Shown here piece by piece: positions 1-38,525 of a stretch of 58,142 bases of DNA. This DNA comes from Hormiphora californensis (taxonomy: Eukaryota; Ctenophora; Tentaculata; Cydippida; Pleurobrachiidae): assembly GCA_020137815.1 (NCBI GenBank), contig CM035359.1:315001-373142 (forward strand). The letters run 5' to 3'. Within the stretch, counting starts at the first letter, position 1. Every line of letters begins with the position of its first letter. Both the position numbers and the translations under genes were made by a program. The notes below the pieces were generated by a model that saw only the letters and a list, made by a program, of their open reading frames with translations, did no database searches and had not been told where the DNA came from.

Positions 1-195
1 AAAACGCATCCTTTTATAAGAGACAGAGAGAGAGAGAGAGACGAGGAGATGAGAGGAGACGATAAGAGAGAGAGATATGATCGAAGAGAGAGAGAGATAT
101 ACGCGGGGGATATAGGATAAAGATACGTCTTATCTCTCTCTCTCTCTCGCTCGCTCTCTCTCTCGCTCCTCTCTCTCTCTCTCTCTCTCCCTCCC

Positions 196-238
<43 letters not shown>

Positions 239-240
239 AC
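1..240. repeat. GA/CT microsatellite at window start
   Basis: Irregular GA-rich sequence followed by CT-rich sequence. It looks like a low-complexity tract or poorly resolved contig end. No gene is seen in it. Confidence 0.8.
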
Positions 241-1539
241 TAATAACCAGTTTTACCGCGTGTTCAGTTTCAATTCAGTGTGACGTGTCTGTCATTTTAA
301 GATGAGGTCCTACACAGAGTTGTACTGTGTGCGTTTTACTGCGTACTACACAGTAACACGCACACTACACACAGTGTGTACATTGCAACGTGGGTGCTTT
401 GTATAATTCTCTTTGTGTGTTATGTAATTCAATTCTATGAGACCTCTTAGTAAAATGTGTGTGACGCCCTTACTACTCTCATTGTGAGTGTACTTTGTGT
501 TAGTCTTCTCATTGCTGAGAGAGCACTTAGCATTGTGATTTTATAACGTGTACAATCTATCTCTGTGTGTAACACTCTCTTTCTCGGAGAACTTTCCATG
601 AGGCGTTATAATAGATGACGTGTGATATTATTACACACAACATGTTTTCATTTTGCTCGATCTTGTCGGTCCATTTTCCTCACCCCTAAATAGCAGTACA
701 GTCAGTCGGACCCGATATACCGGGATACTTCTCTCTCTTCTTGCTTGAAAAAAATATCATATTTTTATGTTCCTAGTGTTACACATAGGTTGCAATAAAG
801 GTGTACATATTTGCAAAATGTTAGGATATTTGTGTGCAACCGTGAAGATTAAGCATAATAAGTGAAGATAAAGCATAATATTTTTGAAACAGGGCCGAGC
901 AAGGCGGTCTGATATATCCTTAGGTATTTTCTCTCTTAATATATTACATTACATAATATTCAAAACTCTTGGAAATAGACAATGTCTAACCCTAAAAATT
1001 ACAGTATCAACTTATTGCGAGCCTTATATTGCCCAAGTAATGCTATTACTAATAATTATAGTATCTCTCTACTATAACAATTTACCGGAACCCCAATTTA
1101 CCGGCAGGATAATCTTCCCCCAAGATAGGCAAACACTTTTCCCCAGAGCATCCCGGTAAATCGGGTCCGACTATAATCGATGAATATCATCGTCGACACG
1201 TACCCCTACATTCCATTGCATAATCCGCATAATAATATTTGCCAACCCGACACATATGTGTGCACAATGCACATTCCTTGGTGCAGTGGGAAAGTTCTTA
1301 ATTAATGGCAATTAAATTAATGACAATTAAATTATTTTTTCTAACTCCATCCCCTTGTCTAAACCCTCATCCTTGACCATTCTATCTAATCATAATAGAT
1401 CTAACATGTCTCTTTCTTAATCAATCTCTCCCCACCTATCTCTAACATGTCTCTTTCCTAATCAATCTCTCCCCACCTATCTTTCCCCACCTATCTCTAA
1501 CCTGTCTCTTTCCTAATCAATCTCTCCCAGCTTCCTGTG
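241..1539. other. Upstream region of the TMEM165-like gene
   Basis: No coding exon could be supported. It contains GT-rich stretches, one small inverted-repeat element (703-1173) and a short tandem repeat of a Pro/Leu-poor pyrimidine-rich motif around 1430-1530 (the phrase CTCTCCCCACCTATCT recurs) that ends at a possible 3' splice site at 1530. A first exon encoding a signal peptide might lie here but was not identified. Confidence 0.4.
703..1173. mobile_element. TA-flanked MITE, CAGTCGGACCC family
   Basis: The left end reads CAGTCGGACCCGATATACCG and the right end carries its inverted complement (TCCCGGTAAATCGGGTCCGACT). The same terminal repeat occurs in at least five other places in the window, several with clear TA flanks. 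The CAGT start and TA target are typical of Tc1/mariner/pogo (Tigger-like) non-autonomous elements. No transposase is present. Confidence 0.6.
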
Positions 1540-4500
1540 ATGGCAGCCAGCCTTCAGACTGGCCCGGTCCCCGCCGCTGCCCCTTACCAGGACTTTGTGG
1601 ATTCTTATCTAGCACAGGTGGGAGAAAAGGGGAACGAGGGAGAAGGATTGTTGGTGGGAGAGAGGGAGAAGGGGTGGTGGGAGAGAGGTAGAAGGGGTGG
1701 TGGGAGAGAGGGAGAAAGATAGAGATCTCCCTGGCCCTAATGTGTAATTAATAATTAACAATTTTACTAACTATACGACAACTAAAAGTATAATACCTTT
1801 TCTTCAGAAAGATAGATCTCCCTAGCCCTAATGTGTAATTAATAATTAACAATTTTACTAACTATACGACAACTAAAAGTATAATACCTTTTCTTCAGGC
1901 AGGATTCTGGCATGGTTTCGTGGTATCATTAGCGGTTATCATTGTCTCTGAGATCGGAGACAAAACATTCTTCATTGCTGCCATCATGGCCATGAAGAAT
2001 CCCAGGATGTTAATTTTCAGTGCAGCCATATCCGCCCTTGGTAGGTACAGCTGGTGATGAGATCCCCTATTATGTGTGTAGGGGTGGCCGCGTCACCAAT
2101 AGGTACAGCGAGACCAGTTTGGAGGTCCCCCAGTGGCCCCCCACTCCAAGCATTACACGGTCGCTTGTAGTGGGAAAACGGTAATGGAAAACGAAGTTAC
2201 AGTAAGACGACGCGCAACCGTGACCAATCAGGGCGCTAGTAAGTGCTGACACATGAACTTTTTGCCGCGCGTTATGTACCGTGCGCGTCTCCTTACTGTA
2301 TTTTGCGTTACCGTATTTTGACTGCAAGCAGCACTGTTACAGCTGGTACTATATTGTATTATACTATACTGTACTATACTGTCGGACCCCTCGATTTACT
2401 GGGTTTTGCTCGGTAAATCGGGGTCCGACTGCAGTACTGGTAGTTGTGTTCCCCTATTGTTTACATTTCGTAACAAAGTTTTTTGTAACCCATCGCTGTA
2501 AAAGTGTGTCCCCCTGTATTTTGATAAGCTGGTCTCTTACCGGTCGCTAAATGGTCTCTTACTCACCCAATAAGTGCAAGTTATGTCAGACCAATGCTCT
2601 GGCCGCAGTTCTCGCACGCTATTTGAAGAAATGAGAATAGGGTCAGGCCAATGCTCTGACAGTATATAAGTTGTGTCTCTCTGAATCAATTATGCCATAT
2701 ATGGTCATGTTCCCTCCCTGCAGGTATCATGCACGTGTTATCTGTAGTGTTGGGACTCGCTACCACAATTATTCCGCAGATCTACACCTTCTACGCGGCA
2801 ACCTTCCTTTTCGTTCTGTTTGGTAAGTGCATCTATACTATAGATTCTATAGGGCCCAACTTGATGGACTCCCCGGCCTGGGCTCATCTGGGGCCCGGTG
2901 TGCGTGTACCTATGTTTTTTAGGGCCCAACTTGATGGGCTCCCCCTGGACTCCCCCTGGGGCCCGGGGTGCGTGTACCTATGTTTTTTGGGACTCTAACA
3001 GGATGCTTGTTACGATTTAGTGTTTAAAAATCAAACTGAATAAATAACATTTATAGAGAAATAACATTTATAGAGAAACTTTTATAGAAATGTCATATAT
3101 ACTCACTTTCACACATGTTTACAGTTTGCAAGTACCTTGCGTTGCTTGCACTGTGTATATCGACACACTGAATATTAAAAGGATTCCATAAAATCCTAGA
3201 ACCCCCCTCCCGCTAGAATCATGTCACTAGGAATCCTTCTACCATCTTCAAGTAGTAATAAAATGCATGGTGTGATGCATATATGATGAAATCTATACAG
3301 CAACTATAGGGCATCATCGTGGTTGTGTTATGTACAGGGTGTTCACATGGGATAACGTTTGTAAAGATCCCATATATGAACACCCTGTACCTACTTACTT
3401 TGTGTCCTTTGTCTCAGAAAAGACCGCCCCAAACCGGGTCGAATGATGTCTGTGTGTGTGTGTGTGTAACAGTCATGCCAACGTGTCCTGTGTGGTGGAC
3501 AGCTAGTTTATTACATGTGCGACATCCAATACTTTTATTTACACAGACATTCGATGGGTACATGTGTCTTGCTCGACCCTGTCTCACAAAACACGCACAC
3601 ATGTCTTTTAGTGCAGATAAAACAAACAAGTTACATCACGCGTTTATATCGGCTCAATCAGTACCAATTACACGATTGCCAACATTCACCTGTCTGCCCC
3701 CCCCCCCCCCCCCCCCCGCACATTCAATATTCAATAACTAACTCCCCCCCCCCCCCTACTACAGTGTAGGCCCCTAAACCCTTCAATAACTAACTACTAT
3801 TATTGGTTACGAAGTTACCACTTGCCAGCGCGCGCGAAGGTCGCCCGGCAGAGTGTGAGGTGTCTTCGATACCAACTACTATTACAGGTGTACGGATGTT
3901 GTATGAGGGCTACCACATGGATGCTGACGAAGGCCAGGAAGAGCTGGAACAAGTCCAGATGGAGCTGAAAAAGAAGGAGGAAGAGGTAATCTAGCACTTT
4001 TCACTTTTTAATAGTTTAGATTACTTTCGGGCAGCTGTCATTGGTCATCCTCCAGACGCAGCAATCACAAACAAACAATAGTTTAGATACACAATTCGAT
4101 CATGTCATTTACCATTCCCTCATTGAGTACAGCTGTACCCCTTTTGCTGTGAGTGAAAGTGGTTTATCAAAGTCACCTACCCCGGGGTGCTCAAATACCA
4201 AGTAAAAGCGTGAGCTGAGAGAAAACAAAGTATGTCCCCTGTCATCCCATTTATATAACTTCATATCCCCCCTTCAGATCGACAACCAAAAATCAGTATC
4301 GGACCTGGAGTCAGGGGGTGAGACAAGCTCAGATCCAACATCATCCATGATCCAATCCCTCCTGAAGGCAGTATTCTCTCCCATCTTCCTAACCGCCTTT
4401 ACTATGACATTCCTTGCTGAATGGGGAGACAGATCGCAAATCACCACTATTATCCTTTCGTCAAGAGAGGTAATTAGTTATTACCAATTAAATAATTAAT

Positions 4501-5258
4501 TAGTTAATTATTACTAATAATCCTCCCTCCTGGTTTAAATGTTCTTACCCTCCTTTACACAAAGAGTGTTTGTCCCCCCTATTTGTTTCCAGCTGGGAGC
4601 TCCCAACTACCAATGATTGCATGTATTATCCCATCATTATCTAACATCCCCCCCGTTCTCAGGACCCCTACCAACTACCAATGATCATGTATTATATCCC
4701 ATCATTATCTAACATCTCCCCCGTTAGATCATGTATTATATCCCATCATTATCTAACATCCCCCCCCCCCCCCCGTTCTCAGGACCCCTACCAACTACCA
4801 ATGATCATGTATTATATCCCACCATTATCTCCCCCCCCCACTAGGACCCCTGGGGTGTATGTTTTGGAGGGATCCTCGGACACAGTCTCTGTACCGCGAT
4901 GGCTGTTATTGGCGGGAGGATGATCGCCCAGAAAATAAGTGTTCGAACTGGTAAGTTATTGTTATTTGAATGGCTGAATTAAATGACACGTTCTGAGATC
5001 TATTCTTTGGTTGTATTCAGGTCAACTCCAATAAAGCCGGGTGTGGCCCCGTGATCAGAAGTTCAATTCGTTATTTAGCAACACCTAATCCCCAACTCCT
5101 AATCCCCAACTCCTAATCCACAACTCCTAATCCGCAACTCCTAATTTCCGCAACTCCTAACCCGCATTTTTTCTTTTTCAGTTACCTTGATAGGAGGGTG
5201 TGTTTTCCTTCTGTTTGCCGTTTCATCAATCTACTCTGGCCCAGCTGGGGACGAATAA
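1540..5258 (+). CDS. TMEM165: TMEM165/GDT1-family Golgi cation transporter
   Basis: Seven coding exons: 1540-1617, 1899-2040, 2724-2822, 3888-3985, 4278-4469, 4845-4950, 5182-5258. All have GT-AG borders and matching phases, giving 263 aa. Both UPF0016 signature motifs are present: SEIGDKTFF in exon 2 and AEWGDRSQ in exon 5. The acidic residues of these motifs bind the transported cation in this family. The DEGQEELEQVQMELKKKEEE loop lies between the two transmembrane halves, and the C-terminal half has GGRMIAQKISVRT. In animals the family moves Mn/Ca (exchanging H+) across Golgi membranes and supports glycosylation. The start is uncertain: ATG 1540 is preceded 9 bases upstream by a good 3' splice site, and family members usually have a signal peptide that is not visible here, so an upstream exon may exist. 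An AATAAA overlaps the stop codon. Confidence 0.93.
1713..1898 (+). repeat. Tandem duplication of intron 1 end with its 3' splice site
   Basis: About 91 bp, beginning AGAAAGATAGA and ending in the acceptor TTTTCTTCAG, is present twice. The copies end at 1807 and 1898. Only the second acceptor joins to the transporter reading frame. The copies are nearly identical, so the duplication is recent. Confidence 0.9.
2379..2431. mobile_element. Minimal foldback MITE, CAGTCGGACCC family
   Basis: A 53-bp palindrome consisting almost only of the two terminal repeats (CTGTCGGACCCCTCGATTTA and its inverse) around a short TTTTGCT centre. It lies in intron 2 of the TMEM165-like gene. Confidence 0.7.
2851..2990 (+). 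repeat. 70-bp tandem duplication in intron 3
   Basis: Two copies of a unit starting AGGGCCCAACTTGATGG, at 2851 and 2921, just 29 bases after the donor of exon 3. Confidence 0.85.
3335..3387. mobile_element. Short foldback MITE, ACAGGGTGTTCA family
   Basis: A 53-bp palindrome with terminal repeats CAGGGTGTTCACATGGGAT, flanked by TA on both sides. A longer relative with the same ends lies at 33966-34605, and one end recurs near 30083. Confidence 0.75.
4651..4844 (+). repeat. Duplicated 3' splice site before exon 6 of TMEM165
   Basis: The phrase GTTCTCAGGACCCCTACC occurs with its acceptor AG at 4662 and again at 4782, in a roughly 120-bp repeat. The real exon 6 starts at 4845 with GACCCCTGGGG after CTAG. 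The first eight exon bases are therefore repeated, with an acceptor, upstream of the true exon. Confidence 0.75.
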
Positions 5259-7263
5259 AACTCGAGTTGCATGTTACCATGGTTACCATGGTTACCCTAG
5301 CAATATCAGGGAGACGGGGTGCAGGCATTCTAAGTAGTGTTGGAGCTCAGGACGGGGTGCAGGCATTCTAAGTAGTGTCAAATGTTGGAGCTCAACATGT
5401 TGGTCACGTGCGGATAATTTGAGTTTGACATTGGAGACACTACAAATTTTATAGCATTGACATGATTTTCATATATATAGGGACGACAGGAACTGTTAGC
5501 TTTTTGTTATTTGTCAGACAGTTAATACCTCTAAATTTCCATACATGTACCCAAAGCTAGGGATGGAGAGTTCTCTCCTGTATGGCGGTGCCAGACCCCA
5601 TTTGATTCTCAGATGGGGTCGCGGCGCCAGACAGGTTCTCTGTTGCCAGAGCATTAGCTTGACAGGTTCTCTGCGAGAGAAAGAATGTTTTATTTTTCCA
5701 GTAATACAATATATTCGTGTGTGCTACAGCTCTGTTTAATTTAACGTTGGGAAAGATAATAGCATTATTTATTTATTTTAATTTGTTATACAATCAGCTG
5801 TACCAATACACAGCTTATACAGAGATAATCGTTTAGCAGTGGTAGTGGGGCTCGGACTGTTGGCTCCATTGCAACCTATTCTCGTAAGATCGATCTCGGT
5901 TGCTGCGCGACCTCGATCTCACTCCGGCATCAATGTGGCCAACTCGGCCTGTATGGCGGCGCCATACCCCATTTGATTCAGTGCGCTCAGACGGGGTCGG
6001 CGGCGCCAGACGACAGACAGGGGTTGGCAGAGCAATGGAGCTCGCGAAAGGGATAAGGGGGAGGAGGTAGGCAAATATGTGACGGTTGACAAGTTCCATG
6101 TTCACCAAACAACAGTGCATTATAGTATATGGTTGTGTTTCTATATTGTAATTGAAGATTGAGATTAAACAATCGTAAAAATGGTAATCTTATTTTGTCC
6201 GTCAATGCTTCCGAAGAGCCCTGGTCTCGTTCGAAACTATTCATAGTTTACGCGATGTCATCTTCAAGTAATGGAGCGCAAGCGCAGAGGTTTACATTTC
6301 TACGACGCTTATTAACGCGCCGCACGCGCGCTGGCCTTTGCATTTCAAAATAAATAAAATCTGTCCCGAGCCAGAAGAAATCAAAAACACTTTTTTCTCA
6401 AAAACACTTTTTTAATTTTCCGCAGTTCAAAAACAGAAACTTGGCAAACTCATCAATGTAGGCACCAGTTAGAGATTACCAGGCATCAGTTCCCAAGCTG
6501 ATGGCCGGGAAGCAAGTGAGTGCTGACGTGCGCGTTTAGCTCTACTTTCTATCAGGGGCGGCTCTGCCATGCGGACGATGCGGACGCGTCCGCATTTTTA
6601 CTTCGGATCATGGAGAGAAAAAGAAAAAATTCAAGAAAAAGGGCAAATTTTTCTCAAAATTTGATGTTTTGAATGGGATTTTTAGTGAAATCTGCGCGCC
6701 ACACAGATTTTTTTGCCGTCGCAGTATTTATTTGTCCGCGCGCTACGTCAAAATAGCCAATGCGGACCGTCCGCAGTGGGTATTTCGACGGAACGCGCGA
6801 GTTAAACATGTTTCGGCCGCATATTGGCCAGAGCGGCAGAAAGCCGCGCACCGCCCCTGCTTTCTATTCAATTTACGTGACACGCAGCAATGTCGCATGG
6901 TTCCCACAGAACCTTCTGTATGCCCGGCCATCAGGAACGCGTGCCCTGATATCAGGGAACGTCCCCTGATATCAGGGTATCAATCTGTAACTGGTGCGTA
7001 ATACGCACTGCGTATGGGTACTGTCTGGTTGAAAACTGCTACTTCATTCCGCACTGCATATGCAAACTTTCCTCGCACGGTTAGCAAATGAACATTCATA
7101 CTTTTTTGATTTCGGCGGTCGAGACGGTTTAGGGTTTTTACTTTTTTGGTAAGGCCATTTTCAGTTCGGAACTGGGTGATCCCCGCTTTTGTTGCATCAA
7201 TCGGAGTCGCAATAAAATCTAACCTAAACCCTTAATGCCCTTGTTCCCAAATAGTGAATCGCC
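5259..7263. other. Intergenic region with dispersed short repeats
   Basis: No gene is supported. A repeat containing CTGTATGGCGGTGCCAGACC and GGCGCCAGAC appears at about 5578-5670 and 5945-6030, and related copies occur near 39050, 44680 and 45000. A tandem duplication of a unit containing GACGGGGTGCAGGCATTC lies at 5310-5395. Around 6955-6985 there are two perfect CCCTGATATCAGGG palindromes. The last 45 bases before ATG 7264 match the bases before the second BTB gene. Confidence 0.6.
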
Positions 7264-8856
7264 ATGGTGCTACAGACCTGCACAGTACCCATGAACTTTG
7301 GTAGACACTACCTGGAGTTGAGGGGACTTAACGATCTACAGCTCATCTGCAGTGGAGGTGAAGTTGTCCGAACCAGTTCATTTCCCCTCGCTATGAACAG
7401 CTTGGTGGTGTCAGAGTTGGTGGGGGAACTTCAAATGAAGGAACTCGACGTGGAAGAGTTTTCCCATTCTTCCGTCCAATGTTTTGTTGAAGCTTGTTAC
7501 ACGGGATCTGTTATTATCACCAGGAAAAACTTTCGGGAGGTTAACAAACTTAGTGCAGTGTTCAAGGTTCAGTGGATGATAGACGAGTGTCTAAAATTCT
7601 ACACCGACCTCTGCTCGGAGCTGACAACAGGATCTCTAGAGGCGGCATGGTTCCTATTTCAAGAAGCTGGGTACATCCTCAAGGAGAGGAACAACAAAGA
7701 CCTACAGCTTGCTCTGAGTACCAGTCTGGGAGAATTGTCTGACCTCCAATTGTCGCTTGTAAACGATTTCACATCCCGTGATCCTAACAAACAGGAGTTT
7801 GTGTACACAGATCTGTGTATTTCCTTGGCTGGCAGATCAATCACGGTTCTGTTTGAATGGCTCATTCCACTCGTTGAGAGAAAGACCCCTCCTGTGAAGC
7901 TAAGTGGTGTTGAGAAACGGTTACTGACGTCCGAAACACTGGCCCTTTGTTTCCAAGAGGATCCTGAATTGTTCCAGAAGTTGGTTACGACACTGCAACA
8001 TTCTCTGTCCAACGATGATCTTGGAGCCTTGTTTGCGATATTCTCTTTGGTTCAAAAGTCACCACCAACTACTTCTAGGAGTTCCAAGGAGATTCCTCAA
8101 AAGTTAGTCTACCCAATTGAAATACCAGCTCTTGGAGAGTGCACAACATTGCTTGATGCTATTAAAGTGATTGATGGAGAACCGAGAATTAATTCATGTT
8201 TCCAGTTTCTATCGTCTCTGCGTTACTGCGGTGAAATATATGGTGATTCAAATTCCCCAGAGATAGTTGATGCAATAACAGCAGCACTGGACAAGAGACG
8301 TTACAATACTACCCATGGGCTACTTGGGGTATCACCAGAAACAAATCGTTTTGCTAGACGGTTTCCTGGATTAATGCAAGTTGTGACACGTTATGTGAAA
8401 GGGAAAGAGGGCATTGGACATATGTTAGATCGTGATTTGATATTCAATGGTCCTCTAAAGATTCCATTGCAGTACTCTACATACAAGTTCCTCAACCTAC
8501 ATAATGGTCCTAGTTACTGCGAAGAAAACCCAAAAGGATCCAATAAAAGATGTAAAGTGGCTTTGAAAGTTTCACTGGCTATACAAAATGAACAATCTTG
8601 GCCAGTTATTACTCTCGAGTTAGTGACGGATAAAGGTATTTTAGACGCTGAAACAGATGTTCACTTTCACCAAGACCCTGAGTTTCTACAGCACATAGTT
8701 GTTGCAGGGTATAATAGTCGTGGTGATTGGGTTCCAGTAATGAACTGTAGTAATCTCAACTCCCCTACTGCTTCACTCCTGGAAATCTACAAAGGCTGCA
8801 AAGCTGGTTATGATTTGCAGATGTGTGTCTGGTGGCCTCTCAAAAAACTTGAATAG
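7264..8856 (+). CDS. BTB/POZ domain protein, copy 1
   Basis: An intronless 530-aa frame. Residues about 20-120 read as a BTB/POZ fold: a strand ending DLQLIC, a core of SFPLAMNSLVVSEL, then VEEFSHSSVQCFVEACYTG and a following helix. Residues 120-260 look like a BACK-type helical region. No Kelch repeats follow. The C-terminal 270 residues match no domain I recognise and end in a basic tail. BTB proteins often serve as dimerisation or Cullin-3 adaptors, but nothing here proves that role. The start has a good context (GCCATGG), and 9 bases upstream a 3' splice-like CCCAAATAG suggests a 5' UTR intron or trans-splice acceptor. The paralogue lies 482 bases downstream on the same strand. Confidence 0.85.
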   Translation: MVLQTCTVPMNFGRHYLELRGLNDLQLICSGGEVVRTSSFPLAMNSLVVSELVGELQMKELDVEEFSHSSVQCFVEACYTGSVIITRKNFREVNKLSAVFKVQWMIDECLKFYTDLCSELTTGSLEAAWFLFQEAGYILKERNNKDLQLALSTSLGELSDLQLSLVNDFTSRDPNKQEFVYTDLCISLAGRSITVLFEWLIPLVERKTPPVKLSGVEKRLLTSETLALCFQEDPELFQKLVTTLQHSLSNDDLGALFAIFSLVQKSPPTTSRSSKEIPQKLVYPIEIPALGECTTLLDAIKVIDGEPRINSCFQFLSSLRYCGEIYGDSNSPEIVDAITAALDKRRYNTTHGLLGVSPETNRFARRFPGLMQVVTRYVKGKEGIGHMLDRDLIFNGPLKIPLQYSTYKFLNLHNGPSYCEENPKGSNKRCKVALKVSLAIQNEQSWPVITLELVTDKGILDAETDVHFHQDPEFLQHIVVAGYNSRGDWVPVMNCSNLNSPTASLLEIYKGCKAGYDLQMCVWWPLKKLE

Positions 8857-9338
8857 CACTTTTATTTATTGCATGTACTGAGTAAGTTTAGTGACTCCAA
8901 GTTCCAGCTCATGAAACACGATGAGATCGGCGATTGAGAGAAAAGACGGTATTTGTTGGAAAGACAATGAAAAAAGACACCAACTAATATAATTATGATT
9001 TGATATCAGGTTGATTTGGTATTGCATGATTCATTAGTAACTGACGTGTTGCATGTTTCATATACCCTTCATAGAGGTGTGGGATAAAGTTACCATATTC
9101 CTTTCTTAATGTTGGTTTCTCTATTTATCTCCTCCTCCCTCTTTTTCCCAATCATCTCTCTCCACCCTTCTTGAAAGCTAACCTGATCATTACTCGTGAA
9201 CCATGCCCTCATCTTGTCCCTACTACATCATGTAGTTTATGTAACAACTTATTGTTGTCCTTCTTTTACCATTTCCCCTCCATGTATTACCTTGACACAA
9301 ATCTAACATAAACCCTTGTTCCCAAATAGAGAGTCACC
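8857..9338. other. Spacer between the two BTB genes
   Basis: No gene is seen. The region is AT-rich with a pyrimidine-rich stretch at 9115-9180. The final 40 bases, including CCCTTGTTCCCAAATAG, are shared with the upstream flank of copy 1 and were presumably part of the duplicated unit. Confidence 0.6.
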
Positions 9339-10958
9339 ATGGTGTTACAGACCTGCACAGTACCCATGAACTTTGGTAGACACTACCTAGAGTTGAGGGG
9401 ACTTAACGATCTACAGCTCATCTGCAGTGGAGGTGAAGTTGTCCGAACCAGTTCATTTCCCCTGGCTATAAACAGCTTGGTTGTGTCAGAGTTGGTGGGT
9501 GAACTTCAAATGAAGGAACTCGACGTGGAAGAGTTTTCCCATTCTTCCGTCCAATGTTTTGTTGAAGCTTGTTACACGGGATCTGTTATTCTCACCAGGG
9601 AAAACTTTCGGGAGGTTAACAAACTTAGTGCAGTGTTTAAAGTCCAATGGATGATAGACGAGTGTCTAAAATTCTACACCGACCTCTGCTCGGAGCTGAC
9701 AACAGGATCTCTAGAGGCGGCATGGTTTCTGTTTCAGGAAGCTGGGTACATCCTCAAGGAGAGAAACAACAAAGACCTACAGCTTGCTCTGAATACCAGT
9801 CTGGGAGAATTGTCTGACCTCCGATTGTCGCTGGTTAAAGATTTTACCTCCCGTGATCCTAACAAACAGGAGTTTGTGTACACAGATCTGTGTATTTCAT
9901 TGGCTGGCAGATCAATTACGGTTCTGTTTGAATGGCTCATTCCACTCGTTGAGAGCAAGCCCCCTCCTGTGAAGCTAAGTGGTGTTGAGAAACGGTTACT
10001 GACGTCCGAAACACTGGCCCTTTGTTTCCAAGAGGCTCCTAAATTGTACCAGAAGTTAGTTACAACACTGCAACATTCTCTGTCCAACGATGATCTTGGA
10101 GCCTTGTTTACGATATTCTCTCTGGTCCAAATGTCACCACCTGCCCCTGTGAAAAGTTCCCAGTACAGTCCTCGGAAGATAGTCTACCCAATTGAAATAC
10201 CAGCTCTTGGAGAGTGCACATCATTGCTTGATGCTGTTAAAGTGATTGATGGAGAACCGAGAATTAATTCATGTATCCAGTTTGTTTTTTCTCTCCTCCA
10301 CTGCTGTGATATATACGGTGATTCAAGTTCACCAGAGATAGTTGATGCAATAACAGCAGCACTGGACAAGCGACGTTACAATACTACCCGTGGGCTACTT
10401 GGCATTTCACAAGTAGCTTCATATATATTTTCTACTTCAAAGTTTCCTGGTTTAACGAAAGTTGTGGAACGTTATATGAAAAGTAAAGAGGTTATATCTG
10501 AATATATTCAGCATAATTTAGAACTTACTTCTATATACTCTGGTCGTCCAAAATGTCCACTGCAGCACTCTACACACAAGTTCCTTGATCTACATTATGG
10601 TCCAAGTTACTGCGAAGAAAACCCAAAAGGATCCAATAAAAGATGTAAAGTGGCTTTGAAAGTTTCACTGTCTATAAAAAATGAACAATCTTGGCCAGTT
10701 ATTACTCTCGAGTTAGTGACCGATCAAGATATTTTAGGAGCTGAAACAGATGCTCACTTTCACATAGACCCTGAATTTATGCAGCAACTTTTTGTTACGA
10801 GTTTTGATGATTATGGTTACTGGGTACCATTTATCAGCTGTAGTAATATCAACTCCCCTACCGCTTCACTTCGGAAAGTCTACAAAAGATGCAAAGCTCC
10901 TAATAATTTGGAGATTGATGTCTGGTGGCATTCTCAAAGACAAGTTCCAATACCTTAA
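9339..10958 (+). CDS. BTB/POZ domain protein, copy 2
   Basis: An intronless 539-aa frame, a tandem paralogue of the upstream gene. The first 260 residues (BTB plus BACK-like region) differ at only a handful of positions. The region around residues 340-400 is strongly diverged with length changes. A block around residues 415-445, containing SYCEENPKGSNKRCKVALKV, is again nearly identical in DNA. The alternation points to gene conversion or local selection (inference). Start context is ACCATGG. The stop lies only 183 bases before the AKT start codon. Confidence 0.85.
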   Translation: MVLQTCTVPMNFGRHYLELRGLNDLQLICSGGEVVRTSSFPLAINSLVVSELVGELQMKELDVEEFSHSSVQCFVEACYTGSVILTRENFREVNKLSAVFKVQWMIDECLKFYTDLCSELTTGSLEAAWFLFQEAGYILKERNNKDLQLALNTSLGELSDLRLSLVKDFTSRDPNKQEFVYTDLCISLAGRSITVLFEWLIPLVESKPPPVKLSGVEKRLLTSETLALCFQEAPKLYQKLVTTLQHSLSNDDLGALFTIFSLVQMSPPAPVKSSQYSPRKIVYPIEIPALGECTSLLDAVKVIDGEPRINSCIQFVFSLLHCCDIYGDSSSPEIVDAITAALDKRRYNTTRGLLGISQVASYIFSTSKFPGLTKVVERYMKSKEVISEYIQHNLELTSIYSGRPKCPLQHSTHKFLDLHYGPSYCEENPKGSNKRCKVALKVSLSIKNEQSWPVITLELVTDQDILGAETDAHFHIDPEFMQQLFVTSFDDYGYWVPFISCSNINSPTASLRKVYKRCKAPNNLEIDVWWHSQRQVPIP

Positions 10959-11141
10959 CCACGATGATATCAGTAGTATAATGATTAAATCGGTAGTTGA
11001 GAGCGTGCTCCATTATTTTACACTATAAAGTGGTATAAATGATTATATTACATTAGATACATCATATCATTCCTTGCTCGACCCTGTTTCACCGTGCCCC
11101 ACACGGGAAATAAATGTAACAAATCTTTCCTAAATTTAGGG

Positions 11142-38525
<27,384 letters not shown>

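Noticed and set aside
3319-3769. 84- and 140-residue plus-strand frames
   Set aside because: They cross a GT microsatellite, a short MITE and a C-run inside a TMEM165 intron and have no coding features.
7659-10087. Two 117-residue minus-strand frames opposite the BTB genes
   Set aside because: They are antisense shadows of the conserved BTB coding sequence and are similar only because the paralogues are.
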